From Gammaproteobacteria bacterium (GTDB taxonomy: Bacteria; Pseudomonadota; Gammaproteobacteria; Pseudomonadales; Porticoccaceae), in the NCBI GenBank assembly GCA_018069465.1, contig JAGPUW010000004.1:1-64000 (forward strand): DNA of 64,000 nucleotides. Direction: 5' to 3'. Below are positions 26,167 to 36,373 of the stretch, in pieces. Made by a program: the position numbers and the translations under genes. The first letter of the stretch is position 1, and each line of letters begins with the position of its first letter. Under the pieces are notes generated by a model. The model did no database searches. It saw nothing but the letters and a program-made list of their open reading frames with translations, and had not been told where the DNA came from.

Positions 26167-29100
26167 ATGCGAATACTGCAACTGCGTTTTAAAAACCTAA
26201 ACTCCCTACTGGGCGAATGGCAGGTTGACCTCACCGATCCCTCTTTTGGCAACGAGGGTATTTTCGCTATCACCGGCCCCACTGGGGCCGGTAAATCTAC
26301 CCTTCTCGATGCCATTTGCCTGGCACTTTACGGGCGCACGCCACGACTCAGCAAAATCACCAAAAGCAGCAATGAAATTATGTCGCGCCACAGTGGCGAA
26401 TGCTTTGCCGAAATTACTTTTGAAACAGCGGCCGGACAATTTCGCTGCCACTGGAGCCAACACCGCGCTCGCAAAAAAGCGGATGGTGACCTGCAAGCCC
26501 CGAAACATGAAATTGCCGATGCGCAATCGGGGCAAATCATTGAATCCAAAATTCGCCACGTGGCCGCGTCCATCGAAAATATTACCGGCATGGATTTCGA
26601 ACGTTTTACCCTGTCGATGCTACTCGCCCAGGGGAGCTTTGCCGCCTTCCTGCAAGCGGCCCCCGATCAGCGCGCCCCCATACTCGAGCAAATTACCGGC
26701 AGCGCCATTTACAGCCAAATATCGACCCGAGTGCACGAACTACGCGCCGCCGAAACTCACACGCTAAACACCTTGCAGGCAGAGCTTGCAGGTATGGCCC
26801 TGCTCAGCAGCGAAGACGAGGCTCTGTTAACAACCCAGCTCCAGCAGCAAGCAGGCAGGGAGAGCGAATTAAATCACCAGCGCGAACAATATAGCCAGGC
26901 CATTCAGTGGCTAGACACTATCGCGAATCTGCAGGGTGAGCTGCAAGTACTCGATCAACAACAGCAGACCTTGCTCACCCGCCGCAATGCCTTTAAAACC
27001 AGCGCGGAAAAACTGCAGAACGCCAGACGCGCCCAGCAACTGGCCGCCGACTACGCCAGCCTTTGCGCCTTGCGCCAGGCACAAAACAGCGAGCAGACGA
27101 CAGAGCAGCAGTGTCGCCTTGAGCTGCCCGCTAAAAATCTGGCCCTGACTCATGCGGAAAATAATCTGGCGCAAAGTAAACAACGTCTTTTACAAAGCCG
27201 TGATTCACAGCGCTCGGCCCTGCCCATTATTCGCCAGACCCAGGCTTTAGATCTCAAAGCGCAGCAACAACAACACCCCATCGACAAAGCCGCCGCAACT
27301 CTTAAAGAACTGCAACAAAGTATTAGCCAGCGGCGTGAACAGCGGGAAAAAAACAGGCAGCGCCTTGCCGAAAACGAAGCCGAATTAGCCACACTGATCA
27401 CTCAAATCACTGCCCACCAGGCAGATGCAACACTGGTAGATCAGCTTAGCGGTTTGCAAAGCCGCTTTGCCGCGCTACGAATATTAACCACCAGATGTGA
27501 TGAGAAAACGGCAGGGCACGACGCCGCAAAAGCTGAGAGCCATCGCACTCAGCGCAACTGGCAGCAGCAGTCACGTGAAGTGGCAGAGCAGGCTGAAGAA
27601 TTACAACAACTTGAGCTGAACTTACGTTCTCAGCAAAGCGCCCGCTTACAGACTTTAGCCGGACAGGATATAAGCCACTGGCGACAGTCCCACACTAATT
27701 TGACGGAGAGGAAACAGCAACTTGAAAACTTTTCTCTTCACTTAAATACCCTCACCCAGTCGCAAGACTTAGAGATAAAGCTCAACAGCCGCCAGGCACA
27801 AATTAACAATGACATTGCCAGCAACAGGCAACACGTACTAATAGAAACAGAAAAACAAGCGGGTCTTGAGCGGGAATTAGACTTGCTAGAAACACAGCTT
27901 GTCCTTATCAATAAAATCCAAAGTTTTGAGCAAGCCCGCCAACAACTTGAAGACGGCGAGCCCTGCCCGCTTTGCGGTGGGGATGACCACCCCTACGCGG
28001 CAGGTAATGTACCCAGACCCGACGGCAGTAGTGACAGAATCTACGCAGTAAAAACCGCGCTTAATACCGTTAGCCAACAGCTCGTCACTTATCAGGTTCG
28101 CGCTGCACAAGACGGCAAAGAACTTGAGCAATTGGAGCAACAAATAAGGCAAAGCGCTCAACACATTAATGAGCAGCAGGCCCGACTTCAACAAACAAGG
28201 CAAGACCTCAACACTAGTGGCCTGGCACTGCCCGAGAGCGACCAGCTTGCCGATTTATTACCTCAGATCGAAAAACACAACCGCAATTTACTGGACAAAA
28301 CTCATCAACGCCTCGCGACTATCGACCAGCAAGAACAAACCTTAGCCACCCTACGTAGCGCTGTTGAAAGTGCTAAAAAAGCCAGTCATCACTTAGCGCA
28401 AGCGCAGCTCAGCGCGGGTCATGAAAAAGATACGGCTGAGAAAACATTCGCCCGCGTAAAAGACGAGCGTGCCGAACTCCTCAGCCAATTACAGCAAGCT
28501 CAGGGTGAAACGCTGGTAGCACTCTCTATTTACGGCATTAACACGCTGCCCGAAGATGGTTTTACCAGTATAGAAACAGCACTCATTACCCGCCGCGAAC
28601 AGTGGCTGGCCAAACAACTTGCAAAGTCGAATATCGATCAGAGCATCGGCAATATCACCCTACAAATTCAGCACCAAAGCCAAGTGCTGAGTGATAAGGG
28701 CGGCGAGCTGGAAAAACAGCGTGTCGATCACGATAGTTTATTAAGCCAACAAAACGTCCTAAAGCGTGAGCGTGTCGCCCTGTTTGATAACAAAGACCCG
28801 GTGCTTGAAGAGTCGCTTTTAGCGGCAGCTGTCGTCGCGACTGAAAAGCGACTCGAAGCCGACAACCACTGTTTGCGTAGCGTATCGGAAGAGGTGACCA
28901 CGCTCAGCAGTCAATTAAAAGCCATCGCAAATAGCCTGCGAAATAGGGCCGGACCATTAAAAAATGCCGAGGAGCATTTTCAACAGCGCCGCATTGCGTC
29001 TTTATTCGCCACAGAAGGTGATTACCTGGCGGCCAGCATCAGTGATGAAATGCGAGAAAAACTGTCCAGCGAAGCGGAGCAATTGGACGCGGAGCAAAGT

Positions 29101-29853
29101 GGCCTCGAAGCCAGACACAAAGATAGAAGCGAGCGTTTAAAGAAAGAGCGCGAAAAGTACATCACCGCACGCACCATTGAAGCCCTAAACCAAGACCTCG
29201 ACAACGCCACCAGTCAACTCAAACTGGCTCAGCAGGAGTTTGGTGCCTGTCGGCAAAAACTCGACGACAATCGAAAACTCAGGGCTAGCCAGCAAGCGCG
29301 AGCCACGGCCATTGATACTCAAAAAACAGAATGTCAGCGCTGGGATAATCTCCACCTCTTAATCGGCTCTGCCGATGGCAAAAAATATCGCAACTTCGCC
29401 CAGGGTTTAACCTTTGAATTATTAGTGGGACACGCCAACCGTCAACTGCAAAAAATGAGTGATCGCTATTTATTAATTAGAGATAAGCAGCAGCCACTGG
29501 AGCTAAACGTGGTCGACAATTATCAGGCGGGGGAAATTCGTTCGACCAAGAACCTATCGGGCGGTGAAAGCTTTATCGTCAGCCTCGCCCTGGCTCTGGG
29601 CCTGTCGCAAATGGCCAGTAAAAACGTGCGTGTCGATTCGCTCTTTTTAGATGAGGGCTTCGGCACCCTCGATGAAGATGCCCTGGATACCGCTCTCGAA
29701 GCGCTTTCGAGCTTGCAGCAAAGCGGTAAACTGATTGGTGTTATCTCCCACGTCGCTAGCCTTAAAGAGCGCATCGGCACACAAATACAGGTCAACCCGC
29801 AAAGTGGTGGCCGCAGTGTACTCAGTGGGCCCGGTTGCAAGCGCCTGAACTAG
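26167..29853 (+). CDS. sbcC: exonuclease SbcCD subunit C
   Basis: The 1228-residue SMC-like ATPase has Walker A GPTGAGKSTLLDAICLALYG (about residues 36-55), long Gln-rich coiled coils, the zinc hook CPLCGGDDHPY (about 599-609), the ABC signature LSGGESFIVSLALALGLSQ and Walker B VDSLFLDEGFGTLDEDALD. It forms the DNA-tethering ATPase of SbcCD. It is cotranscribed with sbcD. Its last 32 bp overlap, tail to tail, the end of the hydrolase gene on the other strand. Confidence 0.95.
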   Translation: MRILQLRFKNLNSLLGEWQVDLTDPSFGNEGIFAITGPTGAGKSTLLDAICLALYGRTPRLSKITKSSNEIMSRHSGECFAEITFETAAGQFRCHWSQHRARKKADGDLQAPKHEIADAQSGQIIESKIRHVAASIENITGMDFERFTLSMLLAQGSFAAFLQAAPDQRAPILEQITGSAIYSQISTRVHELRAAETHTLNTLQAELAGMALLSSEDEALLTTQLQQQAGRESELNHQREQYSQAIQWLDTIANLQGELQVLDQQQQTLLTRRNAFKTSAEKLQNARRAQQLAADYASLCALRQAQNSEQTTEQQCRLELPAKNLALTHAENNLAQSKQRLLQSRDSQRSALPIIRQTQALDLKAQQQQHPIDKAAATLKELQQSISQRREQREKNRQRLAENEAELATLITQITAHQADATLVDQLSGLQSRFAALRILTTRCDEKTAGHDAAKAESHRTQRNWQQQSREVAEQAEELQQLELNLRSQQSARLQTLAGQDISHWRQSHTNLTERKQQLENFSLHLNTLTQSQDLEIKLNSRQAQINNDIASNRQHVLIETEKQAGLERELDLLETQLVLINKIQSFEQARQQLEDGEPCPLCGGDDHPYAAGNVPRPDGSSDRIYAVKTALNTVSQQLVTYQVRAAQDGKELEQLEQQIRQSAQHINEQQARLQQTRQDLNTSGLALPESDQLADLLPQIEKHNRNLLDKTHQRLATIDQQEQTLATLRSAVESAKKASHHLAQAQLSAGHEKDTAEKTFARVKDERAELLSQLQQAQGETLVALSIYGINTLPEDGFTSIETALITRREQWLAKQLAKSNIDQSIGNITLQIQHQSQVLSDKGGELEKQRVDHDSLLSQQNVLKRERVALFDNKDPVLEESLLAAAVVATEKRLEADNHCLRSVSEEVTTLSSQLKAIANSLRNRAGPLKNAEEHFQQRRIASLFATEGDYLAASISDEMREKLSSEAEQLDAEQSGLEARHKDRSERLKKEREKYITARTIEALNQDLDNATSQLKLAQQEFGACRQKLDDNRKLRASQQARATAIDTQKTECQRWDNLHLLIGSADGKKYRNFAQGLTFELLVGHANRQLQKMSDRYLLIRDKQQPLELNVVDNYQAGEIRSTKNLSGGESFIVSLALALGLSQMASKNVRVDSLFLDEGFGTLDEDALDTALEALSSLQQSGKLIGVISHVASLKERIGTQIQVNPQSGGRSVLSGPGCKRLN

Positions 29854-30712
29854 CGCTGCGGGAAAGAAATTCCAGTAAAATTCTCCGGTTCTCTTCGAAA
29901 AAAAATGTTGCCGTATGGGGGCCGCTAGTCACCACCCGCTGACTCGGCCCCGAGTGCGCGGCGACCAGTTGGTCGAGGTAGTTAAAGGGAATAATCTCGT
30001 CGTCAACACTGTGATAAAACAAAATCGGCACACTGCCCAGACTGGACACCCCATCGATGGGGTCGTAGGCCCTGCCAAACAGTGACAGCGGAAACTGTAG
30101 CGGCCAGCTCAACCAGGATTGTTTTGCCACATGACCCGCTATTGCCCCGTAGCGAGTAAAGGCGGCATCGCTAATTAAAGCGCACAGGGCACGGTTGTCT
30201 GTATATTGGCTTGCTGCATACAGCATTAAACTGGCACCAATGCTCTGACCCAAAATATATAGGGGCTGCGCTGAACTCTGCTGAGCATGATTGAGCCAGA
30301 CCATTGCCGCGTCAATATCAAGAAACACATCCGGCAAGTTGGGGTGACCCTTAGATTGGCCAAAGCCGCGATAGTCGAGCAACAAGACCTGGTAACCCGC
30401 TGCGGGTAGCCAGCGCACACTGTGAATGTGGGTACTGATATTTTCAGCGTTGCCGTGCAAAAATAAAATACTGCCTCGCGCTTTACCAGAGACCGGTAAA
30501 AACCAGGCATTTAATGGCGTGCCATCGGCGGCGATAAGTTCCAGGTTCTGATAGTCCAGGCCCAAGCTATCGGGTTTTTGCACCCACTCTTTACTGGGAA
30601 AAAACAACAGCCCGGTACAGCCGCTCAATATTCCCGCAAAAGATAACAACAATACTATTCGGCATATTTGCAGCCGGTCGCCATTTTTTAATAAAGCCAC
30701 AAGTCGCTTCAT
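29822..30712 (-). CDS. alpha/beta hydrolase lipoprotein (S33/DUF-type)
   Basis: This 296-residue protein has a lipobox-like AGILSGC near residue 32 and an alpha/beta-hydrolase core: oxyanion region ILFLHGNAENIS, LLLDYRGFGQSKGHP, nucleophile elbow ILGQSIGASLML, acidic residue in YHSVDDEIIP and a late histidine in TSGPHTATFF. Such surface- or periplasm-facing hydrolases resemble YqkD/BEM46 proteins; the substrate is unknown. Its ATG overlaps the stop of the DUF4105 gene by four bases (ATGA), so the two are coupled. Confidence 0.85.
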   Translation of the reverse strand: MKRLVALLKNGDRLQICRIVLLLSFAGILSGCTGLLFFPSKEWVQKPDSLGLDYQNLELIAADGTPLNAWFLPVSGKARGSILFLHGNAENISTHIHSVRWLPAAGYQVLLLDYRGFGQSKGHPNLPDVFLDIDAAMVWLNHAQQSSAQPLYILGQSIGASLMLYAASQYTDNRALCALISDAAFTRYGAIAGHVAKQSWLSWPLQFPLSLFGRAYDPIDGVSSLGSVPILFYHSVDDEIIPFNYLDQLVAAHSGPSQRVVTSGPHTATFFFEENRRILLEFLSRSASSGACNRAH

Positions 30713-32613
30713 CTAAAAAAATAATGGTAACTCAAGGAAAATTCACTCGCCGTATAATGATCATACCAGCGCCGTTGTGCCTTAAAGCGCAGCGAATGAT
30801 TGACGGACAAAGTAATATCTTGCTCGAGGCTAACATCGAGCCGCTGCTCACTACCGGTAAATTCCAGGCCCGAAGCTTTAATGGAACCCGCGCCAAATTG
30901 ACTTTGGTAGAGCCAACCCAACTCCGCACCCAACGCCAATTCAAGCGCCTTATTAAACTCTCTATTATGCTCAACACGCGTATTAAGCAAGGTATATACC
31001 GTACTGCCACTAAAATCGTAGGCGTACCCAGCACCACCGCTAATGTGCATAGCGAGGGGGCGCTCAGCTTCGCTATTCACCCGCTCCAGACCGCCATAAA
31101 CTCGCCACGAGAGACTATCAAAAACCTCACTCCTCGGTGTTAAGGAAAAAATATCTGCCAGATCTAGACGCTCAAGCTTTACATTATCGTCATCATAATG
31201 GCGTAGCGCCATAGAGCCCATATTGATTTGCGCCCCATCTAAAAACCCATAACGATTATCGAGCAAGCTGTGATAGGCCATGCGAAAACCTAGCTCACTG
31301 TAATTGCTGTCTTTCTCGCGACCCGATGTAATAGTCAGGCGCTTACTTTGATGCCCATTTTCGGGCGACACGGGAATTGGCATTACCTCTTTCTGATGCA
31401 CCGGATAGGCACTTATGGCGCGAAGTAATGCCAGGCTTTGCTTGGCTGATAGCGGGTCGCGAGGTTTTTTGGCTCGACGATAACGGACTGTATTGTAGGC
31501 AGCCTGCAGCAGTAGATATTGTTGGTTTTCACTCAATGATAAAAACTCTTCCTGCTCTGCTACGCTGGCATTGTCAGCGAGTGACACGACCAAAGGCTGC
31601 AAGGATTTACCCAGTGTCTGCAACTGATATCGAAGCTGTGTTGCAATGGAGGGGCGATACTGCTGAGCGCTGACAAAGCCACCATTAATCACACTGCGTA
31701 CGGTATCAATGGGAATGGCGGCAAGCCAGTAGTCGTCGGTCAATTCAGCTGAGGGACGGGCCACCTCCAGTAATTCGAGTAGCCGATAGGAACAGTTTTC
31801 CGTAAAAAAATAATAATCGAAATTAATATCTTTCAGCTCCCACAGGTGAGTACTTAAGCGATGGGTTTCCCGCGCCGTTAAATTTAGCGGGTATTCCCAA
31901 ATATCGCGATTTTCAACACGATTGTATTCCTGAATTTTTTTAAAATAGGGTTCGACAATAAATTGCCCGGGGTAACCGCCGCTTAAACCTTTATAGGCGT
32001 AGAGCAGTGAATTATCACCTGCAGGGATATTCGCACCAAAATTAACACCGTAGGCCAGCCAGTCTGAATGTTCCCGCTCTGCGCCGGGGTCGATCCGCAA
32101 CAGAGTGTGGCCAAACATTGAAGAGGGGCTGTTGAGATGATGGGCGGGGAAGACCAAAACCGCACTACCTACGCTGACCATTGACTGCCACTGCTTATAG
32201 AGCGGACACTCTACCTTTGGTAATTTGTGCTTATCAATTTTCAGCTGTTCACTGAGCCAACTGAGTCGAGCGGGGAAGCGGCATTGAGCATGGGAGTCAC
32301 CCAGTTCAGCACTGTTAAAAACCGCCGCAAGGGTGGCCAGCAATTCGTCTCTCGGCTTACTATCACCATCTTTGGCAAGAAAGAATTTGGTATCGTCAAC
32401 AAAACTTGAATAAGTCGTCGAGCGAGTAGAAAGCAGGCTCGCCCTGGACGGTTTGTAATGCACAAGGTTAATCCAGTCTCGATTAAGCCAAAGGGTTTTT
32501 TCAATGGCTAAATCCTGGAGCTCGAACCTGTATTGCTCATCAGCAGAACCATAGACCTTCAATGCACTGCAAGCACACAGAAAAACGAATAGCACAGGCA
32601 GTACAGTTTTCAT
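30709..32613 (-). CDS. DUF4105 periplasmic/outer-membrane protein
   Basis: This 634-residue protein starts with an export signal (KTVLPVLFVFLCACSA, possible lipobox). The DUF4105 core (also called Lnb N-terminal periplasmic domain) is seen as VFPAHHLNSPSSMFGHTLLR, WLAYGVNFGAN and the ENCSYRLLELLEV motif with Cys and nearby His that suggests an NlpC/P60-like catalytic centre. The C-terminal third has alternating aromatic strands ending in YHYFFR, as in an outer-membrane barrel. The start is the ATG at 32613, as the longer frame would put polar residues ahead of the signal. Confidence 0.85.
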   Translation of the reverse strand: MKTVLPVLFVFLCACSALKVYGSADEQYRFELQDLAIEKTLWLNRDWINLVHYKPSRASLLSTRSTTYSSFVDDTKFFLAKDGDSKPRDELLATLAAVFNSAELGDSHAQCRFPARLSWLSEQLKIDKHKLPKVECPLYKQWQSMVSVGSAVLVFPAHHLNSPSSMFGHTLLRIDPGAEREHSDWLAYGVNFGANIPAGDNSLLYAYKGLSGGYPGQFIVEPYFKKIQEYNRVENRDIWEYPLNLTARETHRLSTHLWELKDINFDYYFFTENCSYRLLELLEVARPSAELTDDYWLAAIPIDTVRSVINGGFVSAQQYRPSIATQLRYQLQTLGKSLQPLVVSLADNASVAEQEEFLSLSENQQYLLLQAAYNTVRYRRAKKPRDPLSAKQSLALLRAISAYPVHQKEVMPIPVSPENGHQSKRLTITSGREKDSNYSELGFRMAYHSLLDNRYGFLDGAQINMGSMALRHYDDDNVKLERLDLADIFSLTPRSEVFDSLSWRVYGGLERVNSEAERPLAMHISGGAGYAYDFSGSTVYTLLNTRVEHNREFNKALELALGAELGWLYQSQFGAGSIKASGLEFTGSEQRLDVSLEQDITLSVNHSLRFKAQRRWYDHYTASEFSLSYHYFFR

Positions 32614-32672
32614 GACTAATTCCAGCTCAAGGGAGTACATGTAGCACGGTGGTGGAATAAATTACTGACAAA

Positions 32673-32708
32673 AAAATACCCTGTACCGCGCACGGTACAG
32701 GGTATTTT
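32673..32708. terminator. strong bidirectional terminator
   Basis: AAAATACCCTGTACCG and its exact complement form a 16-bp stem around a CGCA loop. On the minus strand it lies just after the DUF3015 gene, and it separates that gene from the DUF4105 operon. Confidence 0.85.
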
Positions 32709-32716
32709 ACGAACAC

Positions 32717-33208
32717 TTATGCCGCGTACTTAGACAAACGTGCGTCGTTTTTCATCACTTGTTGAATAGAGGCCATAACCTCTTGGGCAGTCACATTTTC
32801 GTTTGGGAACAAGGTGCTGAAATTATCGTGAGTGAGCTGAGCAAACGTCGCTCTATCCTGCACGTCAATACCAAGGGTAAGTGCAATAGCATCCAAAGCA
32901 TCGCCTTCACCGCGAGCAACGTCTTCTGAAAACTCATCCATAACTTGAGCCAGGAGGCTGATTCCACCGTAGGTCAAAGTACCATTAGGAGAACAGCCGT
33001 TAGTACCACTACTCATACCAAATGTTGCGTTGCCTGACGTTCCATTGGTCAAACTAGCACCGAGATGAGGGCCTAAACCACTATTGCTTTTGAACAGCAT
33101 GTTACCCCAACCGCAGTCCGGTCCGCCCGGTGCAACTGCAAAGGCTAAAGAAGGCAGTACTGCAAGTGTAGCGATAGCAGCCATTTTTTTACCGTGAAAT
33201 CTTCCCAT
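32717..33208 (-). CDS. DUF3015 exported protein
   Basis: This 163-residue protein starts at the ATG at 33208, which has AAGGA at good spacing; two earlier in-frame ATGs are less likely. It has a signal peptide (KKMAAIATLAVLPSLAFA) and the DUF3015 pattern: GPDCGWGNMLF, a Gly/Ser/Thr-rich stretch with a second cysteine (TNGCSPNGTLTYG), and a helical C-terminus. The family is common in marine gammaproteobacteria, with no known function. It probably is abundant, given the strong terminator and ribosome binding site (inference). Confidence 0.88.
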   Translation of the reverse strand: MGRFHGKKMAAIATLAVLPSLAFAVAPGGPDCGWGNMLFKSNSGLGPHLGASLTNGTSGNATFGMSSGTNGCSPNGTLTYGGISLLAQVMDEFSEDVARGEGDALDAIALTLGIDVQDRATFAQLTHDNFSTLFPNENVTAQEVMASIQQVMKNDARLSKYAA

Positions 33209-33329
33209 TGTTCTCATTCCTTTAATATTTGTACGGGGCATTAATCCTACTCGGCTTAGCTTTTCTTATCAAATAACAAACGCCAAATATCGGCCAAATT
33301 AAGCAGTATCCCTTTGCCTATGCTCTACA

Positions 33330-33917
33330 TCAAACTAATGGCAGTAACTGATACAACACCACCTGCACCACACCAATCATAAAACCCAGTAACGCGCCGA
33401 ACCAGGTGATGTGGCGGAACTGTTTACGGGAGAAACCCATTACCAGTTCCTCAAGGGTGGCGACGTCGAGATTGTCAATTTTGTCCTGAATGCGCAGTTT
33501 GATTTGCTCGCTGTCTTCACCGGTTTGCGCTGCCACTTTGCCGATTTCGGTGATCAAATAATTGCCCGCCATACTGCGGGCCATGCCGAGCATGGGCTCG
33601 GTAATATTCAACATACCGCCGAGCTTGCCAATCAGTTCGTCGACCTTGATTTTGAGGTCGGCCTTCACTTTGTCGGTAAGAAATAATTCCGCCACATCAT
33701 TGTTGCCAAATACATGGGCGACAAAGGTGTCGGCGATGGATTCAGCAATGTGGTGGCGCTCGCGGGGGATCAACCCCGGCGTGAAGGGCAACTGCCACTT
33801 GCCGAGGTACATCGGCGCATAGGGGCGGAACAACATGCGAATTGCCACGTCGTTAGTGACCGCGCCGATCAAGGCACCGATGAGAGGGGGAAGGATAAAA
33901 GGCAGCCATGATTCCAT
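33330..33917 (-). CDS. DUF445 membrane protein
   Basis: This 195-residue protein has a membrane helix at each end (LPFILPPLIGALIGAVTNDV and ITWFGALLGFMIGVVQVVLY) and the DUF445 hallmark NDVAIRMLFRPYAP...PFTPGLIPRERHHIAESI, with a helical soluble middle. It is a short version of the YheB/YjiN-type proteins. Its role is unknown. Confidence 0.85.
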   Translation of the reverse strand: MESWLPFILPPLIGALIGAVTNDVAIRMLFRPYAPMYLGKWQLPFTPGLIPRERHHIAESIADTFVAHVFGNNDVAELFLTDKVKADLKIKVDELIGKLGGMLNITEPMLGMARSMAGNYLITEIGKVAAQTGEDSEQIKLRIQDKIDNLDVATLEELVMGFSRKQFRHITWFGALLGFMIGVVQVVLYQLLPLV

Positions 33918-34152
33918 AGTAAAAGTCGTCGCAGTGTTGATAATTGAGCCCCACGTTTCATCGACAGGGCCATAGGCAGATGTATGTCAATCCAGCGCGG
34001 GATGATAAACGTCTTTACCCCACTGTGCCATATAAGCAGCCGCCCACCACTCGAGCGACATTAAAAATGGTCGCGAATAATTTTAGCGCTCTACCTGATT
34101 AGCGCTACACTGCCCTCGGTAAAAATATAACTAACAATAAAGGAGTTCTACA

Positions 34153-34911
34153 ATGAAAAATCTCGAAGGTAAAGTCGCCCTAATTAGTGGTGCCGCTCGT
34201 GGACAGGGCGCAGCCGAAGCCCGTATTTTTGTCGAGCGCGGTGCCAAAGTCATGCTCTGTGATGTGCTCGATGCCGAGGGCGAAAAAACCGCCGCCGACA
34301 TCGGCGCTGCTGCTGCCTATGTGCACCTCGATGTGACCAGCGAAAGCGACTGGCAGGCCGCCGTTGCCGCCACCGTTGCCAAGTTCGGCAAGCTCGACGT
34401 GCTGGTCAACAACGCCGGTATTGGCGACCTCGGCATGCTCAAAGAAATGACCGTCGACAAATACATGAAGACCATCAATATTAATCAGGTCGGTGTTTTC
34501 CTCGGCATGAAGTCAGTTGCCGGTGCGATGAAAGATGCGGGCGGTGGTTCGATTATTAATATTTCGTCAATTGCCGGTCTCGGCGGTGCAGTCGGAGGCG
34601 TTGCTTACTGCGCCAGTAAGTTTGCCGTACGCGGCATGACCAAAGTGGCCGCCATGGAGCTCGGTCCCGACGGTATTCGCGTTAACTCCATCCACCCCGG
34701 TGGCATTATGACGCAGATGCTCACCGATGCCGGTCTCGATGGTGAAAGTGCCGATGCACTGTTCTCCAAAGCACCCATTGGTCGCATTGGCCAGCCCGAA
34801 GAAATGGCGACACTGGCGGTTTATCTGGCCTCCGATGACAGCTCCTACTCCACCGGCTCAGAGTTTATCGCCGATGGCGGACTGACAGCGGGCTTTGCTT
34901 TAGAGGGCTAA
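34153..34911 (+). CDS. short-chain dehydrogenase/reductase (hydroxysteroid-dehydrogenase-like)
   Basis: The 252-residue classical SDR has the cofactor loop SGAARGQGAAEAR, the NNAGI motif, catalytic serine in INISSIAG and YCASK (Tyr/Lys). The acidic residue in LCDVLDAEG after the second strand points to NAD(H). The overall wording is close to 3-alpha/20-beta-hydroxysteroid dehydrogenases, but the true alcohol is unknown. It has a strong AAAGGAG ribosome binding site and its own terminator, so it is monocistronic. Confidence 0.9.
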   Translation: MKNLEGKVALISGAARGQGAAEARIFVERGAKVMLCDVLDAEGEKTAADIGAAAAYVHLDVTSESDWQAAVAATVAKFGKLDVLVNNAGIGDLGMLKEMTVDKYMKTININQVGVFLGMKSVAGAMKDAGGGSIINISSIAGLGGAVGGVAYCASKFAVRGMTKVAAMELGPDGIRVNSIHPGGIMTQMLTDAGLDGESADALFSKAPIGRIGQPEEMATLAVYLASDDSSYSTGSEFIADGGLTAGFALEG

Positions 34912-34940
34912 CATTCGCCTATTGTTGTTTTCTGCTCAAA

Positions 34941-34970
34941 GTGTATCGCCCTTTTCATAGGGCGATACAC
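34941..34970 (+). terminator. hairpin after the SDR gene
   Basis: GTGTATCGCCC and GGGCGATACAC form a perfect 11-bp stem around an 8-nt loop, 29 bp after the stop. The T run after it is poor (CCTCTCT), so it may be a weak or factor-assisted terminator. Confidence 0.6.
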
Positions 34971-35354
34971 CCTCTCTAGCCCATTCTTCCCGCCTCTTTA
35001 TAAGAACAAATACCCCACTACGACCATGCTTATAACCGCGCCCTCATCTCCTATTAGTTGTCTCTCAAATTCCCCCTCCATCAAATGATTACCTGCCCAT
35101 TAAAGCAATGACCAGCTTTGAGCGCACGGTCGCAATATCAATGTATTTTTATATTTAAATATATTGATATAGATCATGTCATCACAAGGCTTTAGGGCAT
35201 ATTGTTGTCACCGGGCATCAAAACACCCGAAACAGTTCTGGCGCACGAAAAATGAACTACGCTTAAAAGCTGTATTCGACTCAATGGCCCCACGCCATTG
35301 AGTCGCTTTGCAGGTGTGCACATTAGTACAACAAAGGTGAAAAGGAGCAATTAT
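34971..35354. promoter_or_regulatory. ppk2 upstream region with AT-rich palindrome and leader hairpin
   Basis: No gene is seen. An AT-rich imperfect palindrome spans 35135-35170 with ATATCAAT and ATTGATAT as outer arms. Closer to the gene, GACTCAATGGC (35278-35288) and GCCATTGAGTC (35294-35304) form a perfect 11-bp hairpin, 50 bp before the ppk2 start, with AAAGGAG at 35341-35347 as ribosome binding site. Control of ppk2 by these elements is inferred. Confidence 0.5.
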
Positions 35355-36350
35355 ATGGCTGTGGATAACTCAGTAAGTTCAGGTAATAAGAATGTTGCGC
35401 CCATAAGTAAAGGCGAGCCGGATGAAAAAGCCAAGAAATCAAAGAGCGTCTCTACCCGGCTCACGTCCGAGGAGAAAATTCTCGGTAAAACACTCAAAAA
35501 TAGTGTGCAACTAAGCAGTAAAGAGCTGTCCGCAATCAATACTAAGAAAGGCCTGTTACAGCTACTGAGCACCAAGAACATCAACGTTGAAAAAGCCCTG
35601 GTCAAGCTGCGTTATGAGCAGGAGCTGGAAAAACTGCAGATGGAGCTGGTTAAACTGCAACGCTCCGTACAACTTAACGGCCGGCGCATCGCCATTATTT
35701 GTGAGGGCCGGGATGCGGCAGGTAAAGGCGGTACCATTCGCCGCTTTATCGAACACCTGAACCCACGGAGTGCGCGCATTGTGGCACTGCCCAAGCCCAC
35801 CGAACTGCAAAAAGGCCAGTGGTATTTTCAGCGCTACGCTGAGAAGCTGCCCAATCCGGGGGAGATCGTGTTTTTTGACCGCAGCTGGTACAACCGTGCG
35901 GTGGTAGAGCCGGTGATGGGCTTCTGCACGAAAAAACAGTACCGCACCTTTACCCAGCAAGTGCCTGAATTTGAGCACATGCTCTACGAAGACGGTCTCG
36001 AACTTGTAAAGTTCTGGTTCTCCATCTCTAAAGAGGTACAGGCGGAGCGCTTTGACTCACGCCGCAATGACCCACTTAAACAGTGGAAAATCAGCCCGGT
36101 TGATGAGCGCGCCCAGGAAAACTGGGATCTTTACACCAAATATAAAGAGGATATGTTCAGCAAGACTCACACCTCCTACAGCCCCTGGCAAATTGTCAAA
36201 GCTAACGACAAGAAGAAAGCGCGCCTTGAAAGCATGCGCTATGTGCTCTCTACCCTCGACTATGAGGGTAAAGACACCCCCCATACACACCTTTCGCCCG
36301 ACCCGGAAGTGATCACTCGCTATCACCGTTCTCAGCAGACGGACGACTAA
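35355..36350 (+). CDS. ppk2: polyphosphate kinase 2
   Basis: The 331-residue PPK2 has Walker A in EGRDAAGKGGTIRRF, the PPK2 lid and catalytic region FFDRSWYNRAVVEPVMGFC, and the later FWFSISKEVQAERFDSR and DERAQENWDLYTKYKEDM. It matches the single-domain class I type that phosphorylates nucleoside diphosphates with polyphosphate, with an unusually long N-terminal charged extension of about 60 residues. The ATG at 35355 has AAAGGAG at ideal spacing. It is monocistronic with its own terminator. Confidence 0.93.
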   Translation: MAVDNSVSSGNKNVAPISKGEPDEKAKKSKSVSTRLTSEEKILGKTLKNSVQLSSKELSAINTKKGLLQLLSTKNINVEKALVKLRYEQELEKLQMELVKLQRSVQLNGRRIAIICEGRDAAGKGGTIRRFIEHLNPRSARIVALPKPTELQKGQWYFQRYAEKLPNPGEIVFFDRSWYNRAVVEPVMGFCTKKQYRTFTQQVPEFEHMLYEDGLELVKFWFSISKEVQAERFDSRRNDPLKQWKISPVDERAQENWDLYTKYKEDMFSKTHTSYSPWQIVKANDKKKARLESMRYVLSTLDYEGKDTPHTHLSPDPEVITRYHRSQQTDD

Positions 36351-36373
36351 AGAGTTGCTGGCAAGACCTGTAG

